Source: Lewinellaceae bacterium
GTDB lineage: Bacteria; Bacteroidota; Bacteroidia; Chitinophagales; Saprospiraceae
Assembly: GCA_020636075.1 (NCBI GenBank)
Contig: JACJYO010000016.1
Location: 1-64,000, forward strand
DNA length: 64,000 bases
Direction of reading: 5' to 3'
In this document: positions 34,750 through 42,519 of the stretch, one piece after another
Numbering within the stretch: the first letter of the stretch is position 1
Layout: every line of letters starts with the position of its first letter
Position numbers and translations under genes: made by a program
Notes under the pieces: generated by a model
Told to the model about the DNA's origin: nothing
What the model saw: the letters and a program-made list of their open reading frames with translations, nothing else
The model's database searches: none

Positions 34750-35972
34750 TGACCATTTTCAATAACCGCTTCCAAGTAATCAGGAATATCAACGTAATGC
34801 TCGCCATTGATTTGATATGGTCCCAAGAATTCCTTCCCTTTAACATTAATAGCAACGAGCCTATCAAAATCGCCATCGGGATGCAAGGTTATTTTACCCT
34901 GCTCATCGGTTTGGTAGTCGCCCGTCTTGGCCCCATTAGGTAATACCCCAAAAACAGAAGCATGGTCAACCGGTTTGCCTGTACTCCGGTATTTGAACGT
35001 AAATCCAATGCGCTTGAATTTGTCCAACGGGTCGATGTAATCATCGTTTTGTTGACTTCTGAATTTTATCCGCAAGTGTGATTTTTCCAAATCGCCGATA
35101 ACTTCTATCTCTTCACGTTCCTCCGGTGGTGTTTGGCCATTCGATCGTTTGCGCGAAACCCAGGTATGCTGTACTGCCAGTTGATCGTGAATCCCGCATT
35201 GTTCTTTGTGTCGCAAGAAACGGCGCCGATTTCTTGACCGGCTGATCCGCTTTTGGATTTGCCGGATGGAGTACCAGAAGTAGTCCCCGGTTAATAATTC
35301 ACCCAGAATGATAGCAATAGGCAGGTATGTCATCACAAAATTTAAACCTGAATTTACCGGGGCTACAGCAAGATCGGGGTCTTCAAAACCGCTTTCGCTG
35401 AACTCATCTAAAGGAGTAGCATTTAATATATAATTTCGATAGTATATGATTACACCAACTAAGCCCAAAAGGATTAAACCTGAAAAAATGGCCCAGAATC
35501 GCGCCCGTCGTTTTTCCTGGAGCATTTCATCTGAAACAATATTTACCGGCGCCTGATTTCGGTTTTTTATAAAAATATAATTCCAGCGCTCCCAGTCCTG
35601 GATTTCTTTTGACCAGCCTCGACCAATAAAATGGGCTGTTACTGCTGCCCACGCGTTGATCAACAAACAGAAAATTAGCACGGCAAAAATTTCAAATCCT
35701 TTTGGTATAGCGGCAACCTCCGATACCACATCCCGAATCATCTCCCAACTAATGATCATATCTGCAATTGCAAAAAGAATGAACAGCACATTGTGCAATA
35801 GTACAGGCGCGTTGATCAACAGCTCTTTCCATTTCCGGATAATACTCTCATCCTCATAGTATGCTGTTTTATACCGGAATCCGTGATTGGCTAGTACTGC
35901 TGCTTTTCTGGCCTCCTCATGGGCTGCATAGCTGAATTGAAATTGCTCGTTTGGCAAATGAAAGTTAGTCAT
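34746..35972 (-). CDS. multipass membrane protein of unknown function
   Basis: 408 residues. An N-terminal cytoplasmic part of about 50 residues with helix NEQFQFSYAAHEEARKAAVLANHGFRYKTAYYEDE, then hydrophobic segments near residues 55-75, 90-112, 165-185 and 215-235 separated by basic loops. An about 150-residue C-terminal soluble domain (from HLRIKFRSQQNDD) is beta-rich and has the strand-rich carboxypeptidase-regulatory-like look (FKYRSTGKPVDHASVFG...GEHYVDIPDYL). Function unknown. Its last codons overlap the stop of the truncated RhuM gene, and the lipoprotein gene lies 18 bases upstream, so the two are probably one operon. Confidence 0.65.
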   Translation of the reverse strand: MTNFHLPNEQFQFSYAAHEEARKAAVLANHGFRYKTAYYEDESIIRKWKELLINAPVLLHNVLFILFAIADMIISWEMIRDVVSEVAAIPKGFEIFAVLIFCLLINAWAAVTAHFIGRGWSKEIQDWERWNYIFIKNRNQAPVNIVSDEMLQEKRRARFWAIFSGLILLGLVGVIIYYRNYILNATPLDEFSESGFEDPDLAVAPVNSGLNFVMTYLPIAIILGELLTGDYFWYSIRQIQKRISRSRNRRRFLRHKEQCGIHDQLAVQHTWVSRKRSNGQTPPEEREEIEVIGDLEKSHLRIKFRSQQNDDYIDPLDKFKRIGFTFKYRSTGKPVDHASVFGVLPNGAKTGDYQTDEQGKITLHPDGDFDRLVAINVKGKEFLGPYQINGEHYVDIPDYLEAVIENGH

Positions 35973-35990
35973 CGTCTCGTTGTTTTAGGA

Positions 35991-36734
35991 TTAGTAATCG
36001 TTTTGATCTTCCGCTGTTTTCGGAGCAGTTTCTTCCTGAAAATACTCTATGAAATGTGGTGTATCTGGCAGTTGACCGTTAGCATTACAATCCGGACTTT
36101 CTTTCCAGCCTCGATTGACAAAAAACTTGTCAACCGGAGGTAGTAATTCACAATTCATCTGCTTCGATCTGGGAGTATCCTGCTTGCCGTCCGAATTAAT
36201 ATAAAGCCATTTAGAAAATCGTTTGTGAGACGGGGAAAGGATTATCGACCTGGCTTTATCAAAAAAGCCATTGATATCGGTAAAGTCCTGCTTCCGTTGT
36301 TGAAATATTCCAGCCGCTGATACTAAAAATTGGTCTGAAGCTGCCGCATTCTGTCGGGCTATGACGACATTCTGATGTTTAATTCTTTTGACCGTGGAAG
36401 GTGTCGCTCCGGGAGGTATTGATTTGGGCGGGTGAATTGTACAATAGGCATAGCCTTTTGGCGTAGAACTGCCTATTCCAATGAAATATACTTTTCCGCC
36501 ACTTTTAGTTTTGGAGATAGCGATGCAAAGCGCCCGCAAATCCTCCTCCGTAGTCTCCGGAAAAGCGGCAAAGGTGCCGCTCAAGTCCTCTCCAATAATT
36601 ACTAAATTTGGCGGTGTGCGGGCTTCCTGTTTGTCCGGGGTGCATCCAAAGCCTAAAAATACAAGCAAGGGAAGCAGGCCAGCCAATCTGGCCCAGCCAA
36701 TCCTGGCCGCTTGGGAAACCATTGGTTTTTTCAT
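35991..36734 (-). CDS. lipoprotein with a VWA-like/MIDAS motif
   Basis: 247 residues from ATG 36734 (24th codon of the longer frame). A lipoprotein signal with the Cys after GFG (…LLVFLGFGC) precedes PPNLVIIGEDLSGTF, in which D-L-S-G-T resembles the MIDAS start of von Willebrand A domains, followed by KVYFIGIGSS (the expected second strand). The remaining MIDAS residues I cannot place with certainty. It would be an outer- or inner-membrane lipoprotein facing the periplasm. It shares its direction and operon with the membrane protein and diverges from the nuclease gene with 74 bases between starts. Confidence 0.6.
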   Translation of the reverse strand: MKKPMVSQAARIGWARLAGLLPLLVFLGFGCTPDKQEARTPPNLVIIGEDLSGTFAAFPETTEEDLRALCIAISKTKSGGKVYFIGIGSSTPKGYAYCTIHPPKSIPPGATPSTVKRIKHQNVVIARQNAAASDQFLVSAAGIFQQRKQDFTDINGFFDKARSIILSPSHKRFSKWLYINSDGKQDTPRSKQMNCELLPPVDKFFVNRGWKESPDCNANGQLPDTPHFIEYFQEETAPKTAEDQNDY

Positions 36735-36808
36735 GTGTGCAAGTATTTTGCGTAACGGGGAGTTGGCAAAATGAGTACCTCGATTATGGTATCGCAAAAT
36801 CAAAATTC

Positions 36809-37318
36809 ATGCCCGTTTTAACTGCTTTGCGGATTTTTATTCTTGCCGCTTTATTTTTGATTCCTGCCGCTTGTTCGGAAGACCAGCCGCTTTCTAAAAG
36901 ATCGGGCAGGGTCGTCTGCAAATGTATCGGTGTTTATGACGGCGACACGATCACCGTCCTCACCCGGAGTAAAAAGCAGTTTAAAGTTCGCCTGGCGCAT
37001 ATCGATTGCCCGGAAAAAGGCCAACCGTTTGGGAAAGCAGCCCGGCAATTCACCGCCGATTTTTGCTTTGGAAAAATGGTGCGCATTCAACAAACCGCTA
37101 AAAAAGATCGCAACGGCAGAATCATAGGTCTCGTTTTCAATGAACAAGGTAAAAATCTAAATCAGGCCTTGGTCCGGGCCGGCCTGGCCTGGCATTTCAA
37201 AAAATATTCGAACGACCCGATTTATTCCCAACTAGAAACAACTGCGCGGAATGAAAAAATCGGCTTGTGGCAGGAATTCGACCCAATTCCGCCCTGGCAA
37301 TGGCGAAAGAAAAAGTAA
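36809..37318 (+). CDS. exported thermonuclease-like (SNase) lipoprotein
   Basis: 169 residues from ATG 36809; a much longer frame opens upstream but runs antisense through the lipoprotein gene. Lipobox LIPAAC (Cys22). The rest is a staphylococcal-nuclease fold: CIGVYDGDTITVL (calcium/metal-binding Asp), FKVRLAHIDCPEKGQPFGKAA (Arg and the IDCPE motif), and VFNEQGKNLNQALVRAGLAWHFKKYS with the second catalytic Arg region. It should cleave DNA or RNA outside the cytoplasm, at the cell surface or periplasm. Its place beside a restriction system could be chance. Confidence 0.85.
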   Translation: MPVLTALRIFILAALFLIPAACSEDQPLSKRSGRVVCKCIGVYDGDTITVLTRSKKQFKVRLAHIDCPEKGQPFGKAARQFTADFCFGKMVRIQQTAKKDRNGRIIGLVFNEQGKNLNQALVRAGLAWHFKKYSNDPIYSQLETTARNEKIGLWQEFDPIPPWQWRKKK

Positions 37319-37364
37319 TTTGCCACGCATTAATAAATTTGCTTAGTCAACTTCACTTCCTCTT

Positions 37365-39359
37365 ATGAACCACATCCAGCATAACCAGATCGTAAACTTC
37401 ATCTGGAGCATTGCCGACGACGTCCTCCGCGACGTATACACCCGCGGCAAATACCGCGACATCATCCTACCCTTCACCGTGCTGCGCCGGCTCGACGCCC
37501 TGCTGGAGCCTACCAAAGACCAGGTGCTCGCCATGCACCAACAACTCAACGAACTCAAAATCGACAACCAGGCGCCGCAACTCCGCAAGGTTTCGGGCTT
37601 CCCCTTTTACAACACCTCGCCCTACACTTTCCGGAAACTGCTCGGCGAACCCGGCAGCATCCGCCAAAACCTGGAAAACTACCTCGACGGATTTAGCAGC
37701 AACGTCCAGGACATCATCAGCAAATTCAAACTCCGAAACCAACTGGACACGCTGGAAGACGCCAATATCACTTTCCCGCTGATTGAAAAATTCTGCTCCA
37801 CGCAGATCAACCTCAGCCCCGAACCGGTGCAAGACAAAGGTGGCATGAACCTTCACGAAGGGCTTTCCAACCTGGCTATGGGCTACGTGTTCGAAGAACT
37901 GATCCGCCGCTTCAACGAGGAAAACAACGAAGAAGCCGGCGAACACTTCACCCCGCGCGAGATCATCAAACTGATGACCCACATCATTTTCGAGCCGATC
38001 AAAGGCAAGATCAAGGCAGGCACTTATTTGATTTACGACCCCGCCTGCGGCAGCGGCGGCATGCTCACCGAGTCGGAAGAATTCGCCCTGGAACTCAACC
38101 CCGACGCCACCTTCCACCTCTACGGGCAGGAGGTCAACCCCGAAACCTACGCAATTTGCAAAGCCGACATGCTCATCAAAGGCGAAGACCCGGAAAAGAT
38201 CGCCTTCGGTTCGACCCTTTCCAGCGACGGTTTCCCCAGGTTGAAGTTTGACTTCATGCTGTCCAATCCACCCTACGGCAAAACCTGGAAGATTGACCAG
38301 GAGGCTATCCTCGACGGCAAAAAAAGCGAGATCAAGGACGAGCGTTTCAAAGTCGGCGTGCCGCGTGTGTCCGACGGGCAGCTGCTCTTCCTGATGAACA
38401 TGGTTTCCAAAATGAAAGCCGACTCCGAACTCGGCAGCCGCATTGCCTCCGTCCACAACGGCTCTTCGCTCTTTACCGGCGATGCCGGACAGGGCGAAAG
38501 CGAAATACGCCGCCACCTGATGGAAAACGACCTGGTGGAAGCCATCATCCAACTGCCCAACGGCATGTTCTACAATACCGGCATTTCCACCTATATCTGG
38601 ATACTTTCCAACCGCAAGGAAGCCCGCCGGAAAGGAAAAATCCAGCTGATCAACGCGGCGGATATTTACCGCAAGATGCGCAAAAACCTCGGCCAGAAAT
38701 CCAACGAACTCGCCGACGAACATATCCGCCAGATCACCGACGCCTACCTGAATTTTAAAGAAACCGGTATTTCCAGAATCTTCGACAACGCCGATTTCGG
38801 CTACCGGAAAATCACCGTGGAACGCCCGCTCCGCCTTTCCTGGCAACTGGCCGAAGACCGCATCCGGAAAAGCGAACACTACGAAACCCTCCTGCCGGTG
38901 CTGCAAGCCCTGCAAAAACAATTCGGCACGGCGCAACACGATGATTTCAATAGCCTGCTGCCCGCCCTGGAAAAACAACTCAAAAAATCCGACGCCAAGT
39001 GGAAAGCCAAGGAGAAAAAAGCCTTTCTCGATGCCGTCTCCTGGCGCGATGAGGAAGCAAAACCCGTAATAAAGAAAAAGGAAAAAGACGGCACGATCCT
39101 GTACGAGCCGGACAGCGAACTCCGCGATACGGAAAACATCCCGCTTAAAGAGGACATCCAGACCTACTTCGAGCGGGAAGTGCTGCCCCACGTGCCGGAC
39201 GCCTGGATTGATCCCGACAAAACCGCCACCGGCTACGAGATCACCTTTACCAAGATTTTTTACCAGTACCAGCCGCTCCGCAATCTGGAGGAAATTACCC
39301 GCGATATTCTTGCACTGGAGGAGGAAACGGAAGGTTTAATCAAAGAAATCATTGAATAA
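37365..39359 (+). CDS. hsdM: type I restriction-modification methyltransferase subunit
   Basis: 664 residues, N6-adenine class. An N-terminal HsdM_N-type helical region (residues 1-150) precedes the methyltransferase domain with motif I DPACGSGGM (about 225-233, S-adenosylmethionine binding) and the catalytic motif IV NPPYG (about 301-305). VFEELIRRFNEENNEEAGEHFTPREIIKLM lies between. A C-terminal helical extension follows (to 664). With HsdS it methylates the recognition sites. It is the first gene of a four-gene unit; the next gene starts 5 bases after the stop. A TAAATTTG box at 37334-37341 may be its promoter. Composition is GC-rich compared with the next two genes. Confidence 0.95.
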   Translation: MNHIQHNQIVNFIWSIADDVLRDVYTRGKYRDIILPFTVLRRLDALLEPTKDQVLAMHQQLNELKIDNQAPQLRKVSGFPFYNTSPYTFRKLLGEPGSIRQNLENYLDGFSSNVQDIISKFKLRNQLDTLEDANITFPLIEKFCSTQINLSPEPVQDKGGMNLHEGLSNLAMGYVFEELIRRFNEENNEEAGEHFTPREIIKLMTHIIFEPIKGKIKAGTYLIYDPACGSGGMLTESEEFALELNPDATFHLYGQEVNPETYAICKADMLIKGEDPEKIAFGSTLSSDGFPRLKFDFMLSNPPYGKTWKIDQEAILDGKKSEIKDERFKVGVPRVSDGQLLFLMNMVSKMKADSELGSRIASVHNGSSLFTGDAGQGESEIRRHLMENDLVEAIIQLPNGMFYNTGISTYIWILSNRKEARRKGKIQLINAADIYRKMRKNLGQKSNELADEHIRQITDAYLNFKETGISRIFDNADFGYRKITVERPLRLSWQLAEDRIRKSEHYETLLPVLQALQKQFGTAQHDDFNSLLPALEKQLKKSDAKWKAKEKKAFLDAVSWRDEEAKPVIKKKEKDGTILYEPDSELRDTENIPLKEDIQTYFEREVLPHVPDAWIDPDKTATGYEITFTKIFYQYQPLRNLEEITRDILALEEETEGLIKEIIE

Positions 39360-39364
39360 ATCTT

Positions 39365-41185
39365 ATGAGCCAGACAATTTCAACTTTTGACAGTACAAAG
39401 GAGCCTTTAGCCGATTTGCTAAAAGCCATACACAACGGGAAAATTCAACTTCCCGATTTTCAACGGGGTTGGGTTTGGGATGACTACCATATCGTGAGCC
39501 TTTTAGGTAGCCTTGGTACGGCTTATCCAATCGGAGCAATTATGGTATTGGAAACGGGCAATCCTGATGTAAAATTTAAAACCCGACTAATTGAGGGGGT
39601 GCAAGGAAATTCAGAGAAGGAAGCAGAGCGGTTGATTCTTGACGGGCAACAAAGGCTCACTTCTCTTTACCAGTCCTTATTTAGTAATACTCCTGTTAAA
39701 ACACGAGATACCAGAGGGAATGAAATTGATCGGTTTTATTACATTGACATACGAAAATCACTTAACAACAACTATGATTTGGAAGAGGCAGTCCTTAGCC
39801 TTCCCCCTTCTAAACAGGTTGTGAATTTTCGTAACGAAGTTCAGGAAGATTATTCCACTCAACAATTAGAATGGAAGCACGAAGTTTTTCCACTCAATAT
39901 TGTGTTTGATGTAACGCAGTGGAATACTTGGCAAACTGGTTATTTGCAGGCGGAAGGGAACGAAAAAATGTCGGAGCGTTTGAATCGCTGGAATCAATTT
40001 TTCGGAAAGGTTTTGCAAGCAATTCAGCAATATAACGTACCGGTAATAAAACTAAATAAGGAAACCCCCAAAGCGGCAATCTGTCAGGTATTTGAGAAAG
40101 TAAACACCGGTGGTGTTTCACTTACCGTTTTTGAATTGCTCACCGCTACCTTTGCAATTAATGATTTCAACCTTAGAGAAGATTGGGCGACACGCACCAA
40201 GAAGTTCAAGGAACAGGTAGTTTTAAAAAACCTGCCCAATGATAATTTTCTGCAAGGCATAAGTTTGCTAACTTCATTCAACCGCAGAAATTTGGCAGAA
40301 CTCAATACGTTGAATGAAGAGGAATTACCTGCCGTTTCCTGTAAACGGAAAGATATTCTCCGTTTGCAACTGGAAGACTATACCACCTGGGCTGATAAAC
40401 TTCAGAAAGGTTTTATCGATACCGCTAAATTTCTCCACACGCAAAACATCTTTAATGATCGTGATATCCCTTACTCTTCCCAACTCGTGCCGTTAGCAAC
40501 TATACTTGTCCTAGCGGGAGATAAAATGGATAATGACGGTATCAGGAGCAAGGTAAAACGTTGGTTCTGGAGTGGCGTTCTTGGCGAACTTTATGGCAGT
40601 GCCACAGAAACCCGTTTTGCAAAAGATGTTTATGAGGTAATGAAATGGATCAAGGGAGGAGATGAACCCTCTACAGTGAAAGAGGCTAATTTTTACCCAT
40701 CCCGACTACTCAGCCTCAGAAGCAGAGGGAGTGCCGCATATAAAGGCATCTACGCGCTGATGATGCAAACCGGCTCACTTGATTTTCGCTCCGGTGAAGC
40801 AATAAACTCAATTACCTATTTTGAAGAAGCCGTAGATATTCATCACATCTTCCCCAAAAAATGGTGCATTGAAAACAGCATTGAATCAAAAATTTACGAT
40901 AGCATCATTAATAAGACACCAATATCGTATAAGACCAATAGAAAAATTGGTGGCAACGCACCAAGTATTTACCTTGAAAAACTAAGGAGCGAAAACGAAC
41001 ACCCAGAATCGATTGAACGTCAGAGGGAGATATTATCTACTCATACTATTCACTTAGATGATTTACTCGTCGATGATTTTACTAAATTCTACAATAGGCG
41101 AGCAAAGGAAATACTTTCAATAATCGGTAGCGCGATGGGTAAACCCGTAAACCTTGAAGCCGATAAGGAAATTTTAGACCTATGA
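39365..41185 (+). CDS. DUF262/HNH (GmrSD-like) endonuclease inside the type I operon
   Basis: 606 residues. The N-terminal DUF262 domain (residues about 5-260) shows the family pattern: IQLPDFQRGWVWDD, then the ATP/NTP-hydrolysis motif LILDGQQRLTSLYQS (about 92-106). The C-terminal region carries an HNH-type nuclease core at about residues 490-500 (VDIHHIFPKKWC) with an asparagine-containing K-T-N-R-K-I-G-G part after it. GmrSD-type enzymes cut modified (for example glucosylated) phage DNA. Here it is encoded between hsdM and hsdS and overlaps hsdS by 4 bases (ATGA), so it is translated with the restriction system. The gene is AT-richer than hsdM. The substrate preference is inferred from family only. 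Confidence 0.85.
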   Translation: MSQTISTFDSTKEPLADLLKAIHNGKIQLPDFQRGWVWDDYHIVSLLGSLGTAYPIGAIMVLETGNPDVKFKTRLIEGVQGNSEKEAERLILDGQQRLTSLYQSLFSNTPVKTRDTRGNEIDRFYYIDIRKSLNNNYDLEEAVLSLPPSKQVVNFRNEVQEDYSTQQLEWKHEVFPLNIVFDVTQWNTWQTGYLQAEGNEKMSERLNRWNQFFGKVLQAIQQYNVPVIKLNKETPKAAICQVFEKVNTGGVSLTVFELLTATFAINDFNLREDWATRTKKFKEQVVLKNLPNDNFLQGISLLTSFNRRNLAELNTLNEEELPAVSCKRKDILRLQLEDYTTWADKLQKGFIDTAKFLHTQNIFNDRDIPYSSQLVPLATILVLAGDKMDNDGIRSKVKRWFWSGVLGELYGSATETRFAKDVYEVMKWIKGGDEPSTVKEANFYPSRLLSLRSRGSAAYKGIYALMMQTGSLDFRSGEAINSITYFEEAVDIHHIFPKKWCIENSIESKIYDSIINKTPISYKTNRKIGGNAPSIYLEKLRSENEHPESIERQREILSTHTIHLDDLLVDDFTKFYNRRAKEILSIIGSAMGKPVNLEADKEILDL

Positions 41186-42519
41186 AAAAGCCATACTCTA
41201 CATATCAAACTACCCCAATCCCTTGGCTTGCAGAGGTTCCTAAAGGATGGGATGATGTGAAAGTGAAATTCTTATTCGGAGAACGTGTTGAGAAAGGTTA
41301 CGAAAAAGAACCGTTGCTTGCGGCAACTCAAACTTTAGGTGTCGTTCCGAAGGAACTTTATGAAAACAGGACGGTTACGGCACAAAAGGATTTTCATTTA
41401 TTAAAATTAGTGCGTGTTGGAGACTTTGTAATCAGCCTACGCTCATTTCAAGGAGGAATAGAATACGCCTATTACCAAGGAATTATTAGTCCCGCCTATA
41501 CAATAATGAAGCCTAACAAAAAGGTGTGTGGAGACTATTTTCGTTACCTCTTTAAATCAAAACACTTTGTAGATGATTTAGCAACCTATGTTACTGGAAT
41601 TCGCGAGGGGCAAAATATAGATTATTCAAAATTCAGAGAAAGTTATCAACCGCTCCCTCCCCATCCCGAACAAATCCAAATCGCCGCCTTTCTTGACCAT
41701 AAATGCAACCTGATTGATACAGCAATTCAAAAGAAAGCCAGTCTTATTGAACTACTCAAAGAGCAAAAACAAGCCATCATAAACCGCGCTGTAACCCGCG
41801 GGCTTAATCCTAACGCGCCAATGAAGGACTCAGGCATTGAATGGCTAGGGGAAATTCCGGCACACTGGCAGGTGAAGAGGTTGAAATATGTTTCTAAAAT
41901 TAACCCAGGAAGAAAACCATTAAATCCTGAGTTGCTTGCAGTATTTCTTCCAATGGAAAAAGTGGGCGAAGATGGTGTGATTCAACAGGGTACTAAATTG
42001 CCTATAAAGGAACTTGCAACGGGATTTACTTATTTTGAAAGAAACGATATTATTGTGGCTAAAATCACTCCTTGTTTTGAAAACGGGAAAGGCGCATATT
42101 TGAAAAATTTGGAAACAGAGGTTGGCTTTGGAAGCACTGAGTTTCACGTTTTTAGACCGTGGAAACGAAAGATATTTCCAGATTTCTTAAACTCAATTTT
42201 AGTAAGTGAAAAATTCAGATCATTAGGTGAATATTTTATGATCGGGTCGGCTGGTCAGAAAAGGGTGCCGACAAGTTTTATTTCAAATTATACAATAGGA
42301 CTTCCTCCAATCCCCGAACAACAACAAATCGTAGATTTTATCTTTCAAGAAAGCAAAACCATAGACACCACCATTACCCGCATAGAGCGCGAGATCGAGT
42401 TGATCAAAGAATACAAAACCGCCCTGATCGCCGAAGCCGTAACGGGCAAGATCGACGTAAGAGACTGGAAACCCGCTTCCCAAACCAAAAACCAGGTAGA
42501 ACATGCTGCAAACCTCTGA
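41182..42519 (+). CDS. hsdS: type I restriction specificity subunit
   Basis: 445 residues with two target-recognition halves. Each ends in the conserved linker motif: PPHPEQIQIAAFLDHK (about 155-170) and PPIPEQQQIVDFIFQE (about 375-390), followed by helical spacers (IDTAIQKKASLIELLKEQKQAII and TTITRIEREIELIKEYKTALIAEAVTGKIDVR). This sets the DNA sequence recognised by HsdM and HsdR. It starts inside the stop of the DUF262 gene and ends 17 bases into hsdR. The gene is AT-rich up to about position 42360 and GC-rich after it, which suggests recombination of the variable part. Confidence 0.95.
   Translation: MKKPYSTYQTTPIPWLAEVPKGWDDVKVKFLFGERVEKGYEKEPLLAATQTLGVVPKELYENRTVTAQKDFHLLKLVRVGDFVISLRSFQGGIEYAYYQGIISPAYTIMKPNKKVCGDYFRYLFKSKHFVDDLATYVTGIREGQNIDYSKFRESYQPLPPHPEQIQIAAFLDHKCNLIDTAIQKKASLIELLKEQKQAIINRAVTRGLNPNAPMKDSGIEWLGEIPAHWQVKRLKYVSKINPGRKPLNPELLAVFLPMEKVGEDGVIQQGTKLPIKELATGFTYFERNDIIVAKITPCFENGKGAYLKNLETEVGFGSTEFHVFRPWKRKIFPDFLNSILVSEKFRSLGEYFMIGSAGQKRVPTSFISNYTIGLPPIPEQQQIVDFIFQESKTIDTTITRIEREIELIKEYKTALIAEAVTGKIDVRDWKPASQTKNQVEHAANL

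Noticed and set aside
37467..39191. A 574-codon minus-strand frame across hsdM
   Set aside because: It is the antisense shadow of a GC-rich, clearly conserved hsdM gene; the translation is low-complexity hydrophobic and Gly/Val-rich without family features.
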